From Microbotryum silenes-acaulis (Eukaryota; Basidiomycota; Microbotryomycetes; Microbotryales; Microbotryaceae): DNA of 64,000 bases. The first letter of the stretch is position 1. The number at the start of each line of letters is the position of its first letter. Position numbers and translations under genes: made by a program. Location of the stretch: positions 310,001 through 374,000 of the forward strand of contig QPFY01000004.1 of assembly GCA_003665825.1 (NCBI GenBank). The letters run 5' to 3'. This document shows positions 22,037-34,270 of the stretch, in pieces. A model generated the notes under the pieces. It ran no database searches, had not been told where the DNA came from, and worked only from the letters and a program-made list of their open reading frames with translations.

Positions 22037-24092
22037 ATGTCTTCTCGACCTTCTCGAGCGAGTGCCACCGCGTCTGTGCGCCTTGCTACAATGCGGGACC
22101 GCGACACGCCGGCGGACCGACGGGAGAGGGCGCAAGCCCAGCAAAAACGAAAGGCGGCGAACACGAAGGCGGCCGACAACAAGCGGCGGCGACTCGACGT
22201 CGCTGTCGGTGTGAGCCAAATCAACGCAGCGAAGAAGCAAGACGCTTGGCAACGCCACAAAGCCGCAAAGGAGCAGAAGGAGAAGTACGTGCAAGTGTGA
22301 TCTCTTAACTCTACTGTATCTTTTCTTGAATGTAGGTGAACTGAGGCCTCGCCCGTCCTTGTTTCCAGTGCACCCCCAGCAGCCCCTGCACACGCGTCCA
22401 GGCTTGCGGTGACACGCACCTCTTCTCTTCACACCGTTCATGCAGATACCACACGTCAGCTTTTCCGTGCACAGCAGACTTCTGTTGAGCCATACAGCGA
22501 CGAAGATAGCGGCGACGAGGACTCCTATATCGATCCTGCTATAAAGGACCTTGTGTTGGGTGGACAAGCCGAGGACCCCTGTGACTTTTCGGACAACGGT
22601 CAGGACGAGGCAGACTCGGACGAGGGCGAAGACTTAGTCGGACCCACGGTTGTGGATGGCGCCGATGGGGCCGCACCTGTCGCCATTGTCAACAAGGTAG
22701 CGACCAGCATCATGGACGATGATGACGAAAGCGTCATTCCAGGCGTAGTGAGTAGCATTCAAGCAGGTTTCGGTACTTGCGTGCAGGCATTCAATGGGTC
22801 GTATCAACACTCGCAGACGTCCCAGCCCAAGGCTCAGGCTCTACAGTCCTCAATCGCCGGACAAGCTTTAAGACGCAATCCACCGCAAGGTAGGGTTGCC
22901 AGTCGTACACCAGGCTCGTCTTCGTCGTTTGCGAGATCGTCGCCCCTGGTCAAAGGGAACCTCGATGACAATGCCCCCCTACGACGGGGCGCACAACCGC
23001 AAGCCAATAGATCAAGAGACGTTGGATTCAAAGCCCAACCGCCGACAAGCATCCGACTTGACTCTAGAGCAGAAGATGGTCGCTGGCGCCTGGTTTCAAA
23101 CTATTTTCATGCAGAATATTCTCGACGGCCAAGGCCTGTGGCGAACAAAGAGATCGCTTTACACCCAGTCTCAGCTCGTAGCGGAGGTCTACAACGAAAA
23201 CGCTGAGAGGCCTATCGAGTGGTCATTGAAGATCGCCGACCTTGTGCGGCATTCTTCCCCGCCTACGGTGATACCTTGCCAGCGCTGACAACACCTGTGT
23301 TTCCTTCAAGCAGATCGTTTCGAAGAATCTGGGAGTCTTGAACTTGATCAAAAGGACGGCGCTGAAATACACCTACAAAGCATACAAACTGGACCCGGAC
23401 AGGCAACGTGAGGCATCGACCGCCAAGGCCGTACTCTATCTCCAACCTACTAAATGGGCGGCCAAAGAGTTACGTTGCGGTGCGGGAACGGTAAGCCTTT
23501 CCAAAGCCCCGCTACCAGCTCCTTCGAGTGCGATTCAGCGTTGTGGCCATATGTTTTGGCACCAAGCTGCTTACAACATCTTTCTCCCTCAGGGTGGAGT
23601 CGACATGAACGATTGCTCCTTCGAGGCCGAGGATGATTTTCAGAACGACCTTCTATACGAGATCTTTGTTCAGATCGTCGCCGGCATAAGGAAAGAAAAA
23701 TCTGCTGCTTTCCAATAGCCAAAGGAAGGTCTCGACCCGAACGACAATGATCATCGCGAGCTTGTATTCGCTCTTTTGACTCATGCATATGCCGGCGTAA
23801 GTTCCTCAACTGTTCAGCAATGTTCATTTCAAACTACCAATCATATCGTTACATTCTTGCTATGACGGATCAGGTTCGGTATGCCATGCAGGTCCTTACG
23901 CCGCCCCCATCGCTCCCTGAATCGTCCGACGCTGGCAGAAATGCGAATGTGGCGAAGCAAACCGTAGCGCTCTGGCACGAGTTCTCGGCCACTCACTATC
24001 AGGGTCCCGTCATGGCCATACTGCGTAGGCGTCGTAGAGAAGGCTCTGGGCCTTTTTACTCAGAAGCTATGCAGGTACGAGTCACCAATTGA
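22037..24092 (+). CDS. Second Plavaka gene, DUF6532-like protein, left copy
   Basis: Exon 1 (22,037-22,284) encodes a basic, coiled-coil-like N terminus (DRRERAQAQQKRKAANTKA, KKQDAWQRHKAAKEQKE). A GTACGT donor and a TTCCAG acceptor join it to 22,369 onward (APPAAPAHASRLAVTRTSS), an acidic region (SDEDSGDEDSYIDPA). Later exons give a helical region: LEQKMVAGAWFQTIFMQN, KNLGVLNLIKRTALKYTYKA, FWHQAAYNIFLPQGG, ELVFALLTHAYAG and EFSATHYQGPVMAILRRRR. The pattern resembles DUF6532, a family common in basidiomycetes with no known function; this is a recalled resemblance. Exon ends after about 22,930 are uncertain. Its place inside both copies shows that it moves with the element. Confidence 0.6.
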
Positions 24093-24289
24093 GTACAGAA
24101 CAGCGTGGAAGTAGCACTCCTCGAGGAGTATCGAGGGCCTGGGGTTTCTAGGCGGGGAACCAGTGACGAGATGAGGATCACAGCCCAACGGGCTTGCGAC
24201 TTTGAAGAGTCTCTCTTCACTTGACTGTAGTATATGAGTGTAACATAGGTTTATAATGACAACAGATCAGGGGCTGCAAATATAAGACT

Positions 24290-24555
24290 GCCTAAACAGC
24301 CGCTTAAAACACGGTCTGTGGTTCGGATAAAGTCGCTTTAGGACCGCTTTACGCCGCATAAGAGGGCTTACGGACCGCTTTGCGTATGCAAACAAAGCGC
24401 GCCGTAAGAGTCCCTTATCTAGGGTACACTTAAGCGACACTTAACGCGCGCGCGGCTTAACGAGTAGTTAAGGGCGCTTAAGAGCAGCTCTAGGCCGCTT
24501 AACGACTGCTTTACGAGGTTTTGCGCGCTTACGCGCGTTTGGCCATTTTGCTGAT
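24290..24555. repeat. Subterminal repeat cluster, right end of left Plavaka copy
   Basis: GCTTAA, TTAAGCG, CTTAACG, GCTTTACG and GCATAAG words recur about every 15-25 bp on both strands up to the terminus CGCGTTTGGCCATTTTGCTG. The cluster is denser than that at the other end. Likely transposase-binding array. Confidence 0.6.
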
Positions 24556-25572
24556 GAGGTGACTTTGATGCCAATCACACCTGCGCATTTCATGTGCTCT
24601 CTGCCGTGTGACCCGATCTGTTGCGTGCTCTCACCGGTACATGCACTACAACATGGTAAAGGCAGAAGCTCGGAGTTAGCTATGGACAGAAGAGTGGGGT
24701 GTAAACTCCTGAACGAACATCATTGAGCCAGGATCACGATGTTGTTCTTCGTACTCTACCATTCCTCCTCGCATCAGAGTGCACAAGTGGCCTGCGAGCT
24801 ATTGCAGGCCTTCGACTGTTTCTACTGTCGACCAACGCAGCCTTTGCAGATGAGAGTTCCGGTGGTATCTCAATCGGTCTTGTTTGCTTGAAATCCTCTT
24901 TGTCGACGGTCATCATTTGTACTGTAGTGGCACTAAAAGTGACTAGGTTTTTGAGTCAGAGTACCTGGCGCGGGCAGAATCCACCGGTGGTCAACATTGC
25001 GATCAAAATCGTCTTGAGCACTCGGGTTTCCACATGGCAGATATAGTTGTGAAAGCGAACCTGAGACTTACTAGTCGCCTTCTGTATTGAATTTCCCATC
25101 AAGTCGCCCACAGCCTTCTACTGCACTGTCCGATGCTGCATTGGGTGCGCAGCTGAGGGTCAAGCGATAATGCATGCATTGTGAAAAGTGCAATTTGTCA
25201 GAAGTCAAGTCGCACTTCAGAGAATAGGACATAATCAGGTGAAGAGATAATGAAGAGCTATACACCCGAATTCTGAGACGTCCTACCGAAAATGTCACCC
25301 CCCTGTGTGCTTCGTGTCAACTATCGAGATGCGGAACAATCACAAAATGATGATTGGTTAAGATGCGAGGCGCGAGAGACAGCGATGAGGTCGTGTTTGG
25401 ACAATGTGTAGGACTGCTCCCAATCGAGCATTGTGGAAGAATAAGAAAAGGGACCAATCATCAACCTGATCCGACTCAATTCAGCGAGGAGCATTTATTA
25501 ATAGAATTATGCTGTTAATGAAGTCTATCAAATAAAAAAATAGTCACCCAGTGTGCATCAACACGTCGATGT
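24556..25572. other. Unassigned sequence between left Plavaka copy and the copia relic
   Basis: About 1 kb with no recognisable gene. A hydrophobic open frame at 24,723-25,046 (+) shows no known domain and no spliced continuation. The last 100 bases are A/T-rich and include a short A7 tract (near 25,535). Confidence 0.4.
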
Positions 25573-25603
25573 AGTTGGTGTGTTGGGAATGAGGGTTAGG
25601 AAT

Positions 25604-26240
25604 TGGGTCTCGTGGACAAGTGGCCGCACGGGGTTGCGCAGAACGGTCGCCTGAGGCTGGGCCGGTCGCAGTGCAGAAAATGCTACGAGCAGGGCCATCT
25701 TGGCGACGAATGTACCGTTCCCTCGACCGAACTGTCCCGTCGTCGGGTTGCCGTCTTAGCCAAGCACAACATCTCCATTGGCGCGGCCGACGCAATGGCG
25801 CTCGTGGCTGAGTACGGTCCCGACCCATCGGTTGAAGACGACTCTTACGAGAACTACTTTGCCGCCGTCGCCCTTGACACCGAAGTCTCTGCTCATGTGG
25901 CGCGTCGCCCCCGAGTCGAGGAGGTAGCGGGGACCGTCGTGCAAGTACAGCGCAGAGACTTCGGTGTCAAGCGCGACCTCGGCAAAATAGTTCTCGTAAG
26001 AGTCGTCGTCAACCGATGGGTCGGGACCGTACTCAGCCACGAGCGCCATCGCGTCGGCCGCGCCGATGGAGATGTTGTGCTTGGCTAAGACGGCAACCCG
26101 ACGACGGGACAGTTCGGTCGAGGGGACGGTACATTCGTCGCCAAGATGACCCTGCTCGTAGCATTTCCGACACTGCGACGGGCCCAGCCTCAGGCGACCG
26201 TTCTGCGCAACCCCGTGCGGCCACTTGTCCACGAGACCCG
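25604..26240. repeat. Inverted duplication (289-bp arms) within the copia relic
   Basis: Arm 25,604-25,892 and arm 25,952-26,240 are reverse complements with few differences (coordinate sum 51,844) around a 59-bp spacer. The spacer carries the protease active-site codons (minus strand: LLDSGATRHMS). Both arms encode the zinc knuckle region. Confidence 0.8.
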
Positions 26241-27114
26241 GTACCTTCGAAGCCGAGAGAAAACTGGACTTCGGTTTGCCTGGCGAACGAGCGGGGCGCC
26301 TGCGACGACCCTGAGTCTTCGCCGCGAGGGCTTCGGCGACGTCGGTGCCGGAAGAGCGAGACATCGCCGCGCGACGAATCGCGCCCTCCACATCACTGAG
26401 CGACGGGATAGGGCCGAGGGCGTCGATAACCGTGACAATAGGCCGTGGCATCCTCGCCTTCAAGAGGTCCATGCGGATGCCTTCCGACAACGCAGGCGGC
26501 GGAACCCACTTGTCAAACTCAGCTTGCGTGTACTTGACCCCGTCAATCTTGGCGCGCTGGTAGGCCTTGTCGCGGGAAACATGCGCGGCGTTGAGATCGA
26601 CGAACAGCCGGTTGAAGCGCGACAACCAAGGGTCGAGAGGGTCTCCATCGACGTAGGCTTGGTATTGGAAAAGAGCATCGAGTTTCTCCGATCGCGCGAA
26701 GTCGTGGGATGCGGCGCCGAGATCCTTATCGAGGGCCGCCCACAGCTCGTGCGTTGGCTGGTCTGCGATGCGCGCGAACGTGGCCTCCCCCAGGCACACG
26801 AACAAGATGTTGCGGGCCTGCGCCAAGGCTTGATCGAGGTCGTCGACGTCATGACGGTAGTTCCGATGTTGTGTACGGAACGTGGCTACGTCGGCCACAG
26901 TGGAGCCACCCAGCGTACGGGTGAACTCGGACTGTTCGGGCTCGGGGCCAACGCTGAGTTCGGTGTTGACGTGCTTGAACCGGCCATCGCCCTCCAACAC
27001 CCGTTGGAGTCGATCCTTGGCCGTTCCCCAATTCGTGGCGTCGACATTGCCATACAGGTCGCCCATAAGGCCGCGATGAGTGGCGGACCCGGAATCCACC
27101 GTGGTCGTAGCCAT
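25756..27114 (-). pseudogene. Copia gag-protease frame ending in its own antisense
   Basis: ATG at 27,114 opens MATTTVDSGSATHRGLMGDL. The gag region has the W-x-AL-x-KD and FARSEKLDALFQYQAY pattern of copia gag (UBN2-like), then a CCHC zinc knuckle (CRKCYEQGHLGDEC) and the aspartic protease start YLLDSGATRHMS. Immediately after the protease triad, the frame enters the inverted arm and reads antisense gag codons up to the stop at 25,756. The reading frame is otherwise open for over 400 residues, so the gag part decayed little. An in-frame extension continues upstream through the LTR-like sequence to 27,321; I chose the internal ATG because it follows the leader. Confidence 0.7.
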
Positions 27115-27328
27115 CTTGGATATGCGCTGCGTCTTTTCTGCGTGCGGATCTGTGCCTTGCGGCAATACAGACGCTACCAAATAAGAGACTGACGAGCGTG
27201 TAATCCAACCGTGGAGAGAAGACAACGGTTGGTGCGCATCGCCAGGCTTCACTAAACAGACGAGCGCTTCTGAACAGATTACTAATGAACGCGCGCGATT
27301 CCTAACCCTCATTCCCAACACACCAACT

Positions 27329-30300
27329 GATGTGCTTAGGCCAAGGTCAACGTGAGGGAGGGAACCGTGAGCCCCCCCCCCTTTTTTTTATCTAATAAAC
27401 TTCAATAACAGCAAGTGACCAAGCAGCTTTTTGGTCCCAATACCAGTAATACCATTTAAGCCCCAGTTGGGCCCAATACGACTCGGCTAAAGGAAATTCC
27501 CATTCTTCGAGAATCGAAGCTCCGAAGCTATCCTAGCCAGTGTGCTTAACTGCATTCCCTCCGAATTTTCCAAATGTTTTTAGGCATATAATTATACTAC
27601 TATTGAAACCTATCAAAAAAAGAAAGGGGGGGGTTTGTAAGTAGTGAGTGAAGAAAAGCAGAAATTAGGAGGGGGGGGGGGGGGGGGGGGGCAGAAGATC
27701 AATACAGCAGCTATCTTACCTGTGCAGATTACTTGGTTGTATCCTCCATCTCGTCAGCGGGTGGTATTGGGTACAACAGCTATATTGCGTTTCGGTTCGG
27801 AATTTGACTCTTGGGAACATTGGTAGAAATATTGGTATTGTCTATAAGGATAGGTCTAACACCTTATAAGCTTTCGCTTCACGGCTTGTGGGATGCCCAG
27901 AGGTGCACCGTGCCAGGGTGGGCGAGGAGGGGGCAGCAATGGTATACCATCCCTCTACCAAGCTTTCCCCGGGCCAAAAAAGCAGAAAAGCTGCCTTATC
28001 ACGCGTGCGCGCACGAGTTCATTTGGCTGGCTTACTGGACCCGCCGATCTGCGTCGCTCCGGCCCTCGAGGGCCACCGTAGACGCGCCCAATCCGGCGCG
28101 TTTTCTTCCCCGTTCCCACGACTTCACGAACGACTTTCCCACCGCTCTTGCACCACTATCCTTATGGTCGGCCATCCGTAGTCTATGTCTTGGGCCCGGT
28201 CCTCATGCGCACGACCAGAAGAGCAGTCACACCCTATCACAACCGGCTATGTGACCACAGCGGCGGCGACTACTACCGGGGACAGGGAGGCGCGCCCCTT
28301 TTGGAAGCCGCGTGTGGGCCGGGCCAATCGCCTCGCGGCTTGTGCGGCGGCTACTGCGGCTACTGCGGCTACTGCGGGACTATTCGAAGAAGAGGTAGGC
28401 GTGTTGTTTTTTCAGTTTTTCAACCTAGCCCATTGGTTCCTTTTGAGGCTGGGCTGACGTTTCTTCCTGTACGATCCGACAGGTCCCTCGTCTCACGGCG
28501 ACCCGACGCCGTCACCTCCGCATCGGATGGCTGTCAGCTGACACGGCCCTCCCGCGCGAGCCGGCCAGCCAAGGCGGCTACAAAAGAGACCCGAATCCGC
28601 CCTTTCGGCAATTATCATTCCGGAATGACGCAGGATACCCATCTGATGCCGTCCGGGTCGCTTAGAGGGTCGAGCCGACGGCCCGAGCGAGTTCGGCCTG
28701 GCTGGGCGGTGAGGGGCCGCCCACACCCACATTTCACGATCTGACAGCGCGAAGGGCATGCATACACCGTGAGTCACACCCATGTGCCCTGTTGTGTACC
28801 GAAAGTTTACGAATCGGCTCTGTCTGATACCTGGTTGCAGCATCGCAGCTCTGGGTATGCCTCGGCGATTCGGCTGGATTCGATGCCAGTGTAGTAACAT
28901 TTTGGTAGGGAACGTAATCTGCTTCGCATTGCGGTTCGATTCCCTCCGGTTCAACACGCTTGTCTCTGACAAAGTCTCTAATAAGAGAGGACTGTCCCAA
29001 CTGCTTCGGTTCTGCGTTCGTCTTATCGACTCGTATGATTGCAAGTCGACGAGCCTGACGATGCAGGAGAGGCCGCCGGTGCGCCCGCTCTCGGCACCGA
29101 TCGGCCCAAGAAGGCGCGATGCTGGCTTCGACAGGGTGAGTGTGCGTGCGAACCTAGTGCCACTGCCGGACCGGGACGTGGCTAAACCTGGGGATGATTT
29201 GGACCATTCTTGGTGCAGCCATGACTGGATCCCCCGCGTCGGCCAGTGCAAAATTTGCGGCGCCGCTCTTGGCTTCGAGGCTCCATTGGCGATGTGGCAC
29301 GATCACCGCGAGGATCGGTAAGCGGGTTCGCGCCAAGATTGCCGACGCTCCACGCACGACGTGTCGCCGCGGCTAGGATTTCCACTTGCTGATGACAAGA
29401 AGATATCCCTCCGAGATCAGACCTTCTCGGACCCCGTTGGAGGCCAGCACGAAGTCGGGCCACGAGCTGCCCCGCGGTCGACGAGCGCTTGCGGTGGGAA
29501 TATGATCGGTTTAGTCGCGCCAGTGGTCCCAGCGACACTGCATGGCGTGGGTCGCACCTGTTGGCATTTTTGGCATTGGGAACCGCATGCGGACGCACGC
29601 CCCGATCGACCGCGGCAGCTCGTCTCGTTCCCTCCTTCGGCTTGCTGTACATCGTTCGGCGCCATCTTCTTAGCCTACGCGAGTGTAGCCTATCCCATAC
29701 CTGTAAGCTCGGGTATACCTCTACGTCCAGGGCATGTACCCTCTCCAAGCTTCCAAGTAGTCGGCTGAGGCGACGCGCGTCGACGTGGAGCTCTGGTGCT
29801 GCGACCTTGGCTTGCACCATGCACCATGGCTTGGTTCATCACTCGTCTCACTGTATGGTTGCCATCAGTGCAACAGAGACCATGTTCCCGCTTAATGGCG
29901 AGTACTGACGGCCCTGCATCTGCTGCTCCGTGCCTTCGATCATTCACAGCTCCCCGATAATCCTCCTCCCCCACCACCTCGTTTCGGTGTTCGCACCAAC
30001 TTCTGCCGCGGTAGCGCGGGCGTTTCCATGCCATCGTACCACCACAGGTGAGTTGTCTCCGTCATACCCCCGTCCGCTCCCTCCTCGGTGGCAGAGAGTG
30101 GCGCGGCTTCCCAAATGCCTGCAGTGCCGCAGGCGTAGCTGCCACCGGCGACGGCGCCCCGAGGCCGATGGTCACACCACAGGCCGACACGCCGCAGTCT
30201 GCGGAAGGCCTGGGCGATCATGCTAGCAGTTTGCAATTCGCTGATGCCTCTTCTTACATTCTCACCAATAGCCGCTCGCGCGGTAAGCTTGTTCTGCCTC

Positions 30301-32640
30301 TAAATCGGGCAAGCCTAATCCGTTACAGTGCAGTGATTGACGCCTCCCTACCCTGTGCGCTCGCCCCGTCCACACGATCGCCCAACACAGCGCCTATCGG
30401 GTTCAACCAGAAGTATTCGGGGCTCGCCTCGTTCGCTGGCTTGGGCTTGGGCATCTGGATGTATGCGGAAAGCGTAAGTGACGGGCATCGCTCCCGGGTG
30501 CGCTCGCCACATCCCGCTGACGCACAGGATCGACCGCCAGAAAATCATGGGTGCCAGGCGGAGGGACAAGGCGGCGCAGGCTCAACGATCGGCGCTACGC
30601 GTCGACCTCGAGCATCATCAGAGTGTGCAGTCGAAAAACATGGACGATGCTTTCTGAAAGCAGAACAGAAAGCTAATCTCCTCGGTACTGATGGGGACAC
30701 ACCTCTGCCGCCGCCTAGAGAAGGCAATTGTCGAGTTCGAGGCCAGATGTGAGTCCCTGACCCCTCAGTGGACGCACGAGCATGGCTCCCGTGACTCATC
30801 AGGCCTTTCTTCCTGGATACACAGCTCAACTTGGAAAGAGGACTGGGAGCGAAGGTCAACTCGTGTGAAAGCGAGTGGCAGTTCATGAGATGGTGGCAGA
30901 CACTCGGTGAAGAGACTCGCGAGTCTCTTGCGGCGCAATGATAAATATATGATCTCCTTACTTGAAAAAGCCACAAAACCCGCTTCTTTAACGAGTACTG
31001 TAAAGAGTCGATCGCACATCTCCGCCTGTGTCCGAATGTCTTGCGAAACTGAGTTCCGAACTCAACCCGGTCTTAAAAGCCTAGGATCCACAAAATATCT
31101 TATCGACCGCATGGGCTTGGTCATCTACGCTGGATGAAACTGGGCTGTAGATCAAACCCAGCGTTGGGGCGACATGAACCTCTGGACTTCCGTTGATCTG
31201 AGGAGCACAAGGAGGCCGCACTCGGCTTCTCTGCACTGTGATCATTTTGTGCGGCTGAGAAGTCTCAAAGAACAAGCACAACCCCGGTTGGACTGTATTG
31301 CAAGTTGGGATTCCAGATTGCACAACCCTTGAAATGCTCGTGACACGCGATCCGGCGTCGCCTCCAACTCCTTTTCCCGTTCGCGGTGATCCCCAATGCG
31401 TCTACTCATCTACCTGCGCTGCGCCGATTGACGCATTCATTCCTGCTTTCCTTCCCAGAGAATCTGCTGCTTGCGATTGAAGTCGCGCAGCGTCTCCCCA
31501 AGCGAGCGCGTGAGACTGACCTGCGCTCTCATATCTTGGAGATCGAGATACGCGCGGCTAAGATGCACTGCACCCTATTACAGTCGGGGGGGAACGCCAG
31601 ATCAGGTCGCGGGAACGTCTCACACGGAACACGTAGGTATCAACTCGTGAACGCACATTGATTATCAGAACCGTGAGGGCACCGGAGTAGAACGCGAGGA
31701 AGGGGTCCTTCCATCTCTCGGCGGTCCGTTGCAAATGCGACACGAGCGACGGCATCGACCTCATTGATCGCTATGCTTGGGGGTCCTACAAGACGCATTC
31801 GTTGTGCAAGCCCACACCGTCCCAGGCGTACGTAGCGCATCAGCAAATGAAGAGCTCAAGAGCAGCACTAGAGCTCTATCGGGATGGGCGTGTAGCAGCT
31901 ACCCACGTGATGAGAGTCGATGGGGGACACTGGTGGAGACGTCAAAATGACCTGGGTGCAATGCAAAGTACGACTTCAGAAGACTATGGCAACCACAAGG
32001 CTGGGTTGGATGCCGACTCTGGCAGTCTGCAGAGCGGATGAACGACTCCGGCCGACTCCGGCGCCGGGACGACGCGTGTCGTTCGGCCGTTCCGAACTAA
32101 TCAACGGCGCACAGACTCAGCCTCCGACTAAAGAGGGTACTTCGCTAGAAGATGATGCCGCGACTCACAATTCCAACAGTTAGATATCTGGTATTGCTTG
32201 TCGGTGATCAGCAGACTCGCGAAGAATGGCGGCGAGGAGGTTCAAGTGCCTGTGCAGTGGAAGGGCGTAAGCCCAGAAAGAGGCGCGCCCGGCGAGGCTG
32301 GGACAGGAGCACGTGGCTGCGGGACAGCAGAGGACAGCGGAACGACCCCAGAAAGCCCCGCCGGATGCGCATTTTTTTATTTATTTTTGCCATTTTGAGA
32401 ACCCAAAATCCTGAAAATCGTTGAGGCGCATTGCAAAAACCTGACATCTTGGGACGAAACACACGTTTTGCCACCGAGGCGCCTTTGCAGATTTTGACAT
32501 TTTTCCCGTGGGTCGACCCAATTTTGGCCTACCCTGAGCAGCCTGCGGCATGACTTTGGGCCCGTTTGCCTTCGTGAAAGGCGCACGGTACCCTAACGCG
32601 TGATCCAAAAGTAAAGCAATTTGAATTGATGTAATTCAAA
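27329..32640. other. 5.3 kb of unassigned accessory sequence
   Basis: No reading frame here shows a domain I recognise. Open frames of 60-250 codons exist on both strands (for example 28,148-28,744 + and 28,493-29,251 -) but overlap each other and lack spliced continuations. Visible structure: a C10T8 tract near 27,371, a G8 tract near 27,626, a G21 tract (27,671-27,691), a threefold GGCTACTGC repeat near 28,345-28,375, and the dispersed A/T-tract repeat at 32,260-32,560. A CKICGAALGF...WHDHRED peptide near 29,250 looks finger-like but is isolated. The region probably consists of eroded transposons. Confidence 0.4.
27671..27691 (+). repeat. Poly-G tract (21 G)
   Basis: Twenty-one consecutive G follow AAATTAGGA. 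A mixed C10T8 tract lies 300 bp upstream (27,371). Such runs are unstable in replication and sequencing, so the exact length may be an assembly estimate. G-quadruplex formation is possible. Confidence 0.85.
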
Positions 32641-34270
32641 CCAGTGGGAACCCGTTGAATTAACGGGAAGATATAATTCAAATAGCAGGATAATTGAACA
32701 GTCTACATGATTTCAGCGCAGAGGTTAAACAACCCAAGATGAAGTACAGTCATCCTACATTCATCGCCGAAGCAGCCTGCATGTCGCTTCGTGCAATGAG
32801 ATCCGGACGGTTGCATGCTTTGTCGTTCGGCCCCAGTGCAGTCTTGATTTCCGGTGATTCGGGGTCGCACGTCATCGTGATGAGCAGCGGAGGCTTTCCG
32901 TGTTTGACAGCGCACGCCATCGCATCCTGGTATCGCTGCATGATGTCGCGCGGTCGATTCTTGAACGTCGAGCCCAAGGTCATCGAGCGTCCAATTCGGT
33001 CCGGGGTCAAGCCGTTGATGCCTTGGGTCGTGTGGAGGCGTAGGTTTTCTTGATACAATTGGATGTAGTTGAGTCGATCGGTCTCAACCTGGGAGTATCC
33101 TTCGATCACGAACACCGGGAAGAGACGTTGAGTGCCATGCGGGCTCGTCGTGTTTGTGCAAGTAGTACGCAAAGGAATTGTGAACGCGAGGCTCGCCACC
33201 TCGGCCCCCTTTACTTGACCTTCGTCCTGGGTGTTCAAACATTCAATATCAGTCTGCGCTCGCGCCTTAACAGAATGGAATACCCGAGAAGGAGCCAAAA
33301 ACGCTTACATTCCCTATCACCATTCTCTTCGTCCCCTTCCTCCTCGTCGCGGTCTTTTGGCAAAGAGTGGCCCAACTTGGTTGAACGCGCAAAGAGGAAC
33401 GTTGAGGAGGAAGCCATTTTCTCCTGCAGGGAATAGGAGTGTGTACCGGAGAGGCATTACAGACGGATGTAGCGAGCTAACGATTTGGTACTTGGGCCGA
33501 CCATCGGGACATCGATCACTGTGCACCTGGAGAATAAGGTCTTGCGCTCCACGATCTCCCGTGTTGGTGTCGGAATCGCAGATAAGCATCGCCATTTCCG
33601 TGCTTGACGTAGGAAGGTTGTGGGTGCGTCGGTCTCGGCCTGGTGGTAGGCAGAGGCGCAGGACCGACTCTTTGGCCGGATCCCAACCTGCGCGAGCTTT
33701 GGCTGATGCGAACTCCCTCACAAAGCGATTGCCGGTGCGCAGGATGGAATCGAGCTTGATCAACGTTGATCCTTGTATGCGACTGTCTGCGCCGTCGGGT
33801 CCAAGTCGAGTGTTGGTGGCCTCGGCCAGGTCGATGAGTCATGTTTGAGCAAAGACTGGGCGTTGATTCACGGCAGGGATCAGGGCGCCGAGTCGATGGT
33901 AAAGGCGACCAAACACGCGAAACACGGGGGGTCCTAGCGTGCCCACTTGAGTTTGGTCCAAGTGGGCAGCGAGCGAAGTGAACGACAACGCGTTGTTGTA
34001 CGACCCGGCGTTCTCGCGGAACGCTTTAGCGTCTGTGTGTGTGGGAAGATTGTCGCACAGTTCAGCATGTGGGTCTACTGCAGATGGATGTTGTTGGACG
34101 GAGCAACTGACCGCTATCCGAGCCTTCAAGAAGCGGCCGATACTCGAGATTGGGCTGGGGAGGGGGAGGTAGCCGCACCTTGCCCTGCGAGCAGCACGCG
34201 CTGAAGTGTCTGGTCGACTTCTACCTTTTGCACTCCCAGTGCCGAGCCTTGCAGTGGGTGCACACGGCCG
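32641..34270 (-). mobile_element. Decayed Helitron (second family), minus strand, with 3' terminus
   Basis: Read on the minus strand, the N-terminal zinc-finger region comes first (about 34,270-34,150: CTHCKARHWECKR, a stop, then CCSQGKVRLPPPPQP). It is followed by FRENAGSYNNALSFTSL and GRLYHRLGALIP (34,030-33,840), NRFVREFASAKARAGWD and THNLPTSSTEMAML (33,730-33,590), LHPSVMPLRYTLLFPAGENG (about 33,450) and the Helitron_like_N core RPRDIMQRYQDAMA...LLITMTCDPESPEI (32,960-32,850). The unit then ends in a hairpin CCCGTT-AATTC-AACGGG, TTCCCA and CTGG at 32,641, followed by T, the classical Helitron 3' end (CTRR/T). The HUH-tyrosine part and helicase are deleted, and stops interrupt the frame. 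Confidence 0.75.

Larger units (their letters stand above)
16789..24555 (-). mobile_element. Plavaka DNA transposon, left copy (inverted relative to the right copy)
   Basis: Positions in this element and in 45,416-53,182 add to 69,971 along the whole length, and all predicted proteins are identical, so the two are near-perfect 7,767-bp inverted copies. The termini are AGCAGCAAAATGGCCA on the left and the complement of ATCAGCAAAATGGCCA on the right, a 16-bp terminal inverted repeat with one difference. Outside it, GTTC stands on the left and GAGG on the right, so no target duplication is present. Identity extends 12 bp beyond the left end (16,777-16,788), matching the GAACCTGAACGG flank of the right copy. 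It encodes a transposase (minus) and a divergent second gene (plus). Confidence 0.85.
25573..27328 (-). mobile_element. Ty1/copia-type retrotransposon fragment in fold-back form
   Basis: The unit is bounded by a 31-bp inverted repeat: 25,573-25,603 and 27,298-27,328 (coordinate sum 52,901). Its outer part, AGTTGGTG, is followed by a TGTTGGGAATGAGGG start that looks like an LTR edge. Inside, a minus-strand gag-protease frame runs from 27,114, and its distal part is duplicated as an inverted repeat around 25,922. No integrase, reverse transcriptase or RNase H is present, so this is a defective remnant. Confidence 0.65.

Noticed and set aside
28880..28960. Possible tRNA, because GGTTCGATTCCCTCC resembles a T-arm
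   Set aside because: The T stem does not pair (TGCGG with CCCTC), and no matching acceptor stem or A box lies 70 bases upstream.
28148..30752. Several overlapping open frames of 180-250 codons in the unassigned region
   Set aside because: No recognisable motif and no consistent splice pattern; high GC content makes long chance frames likely.
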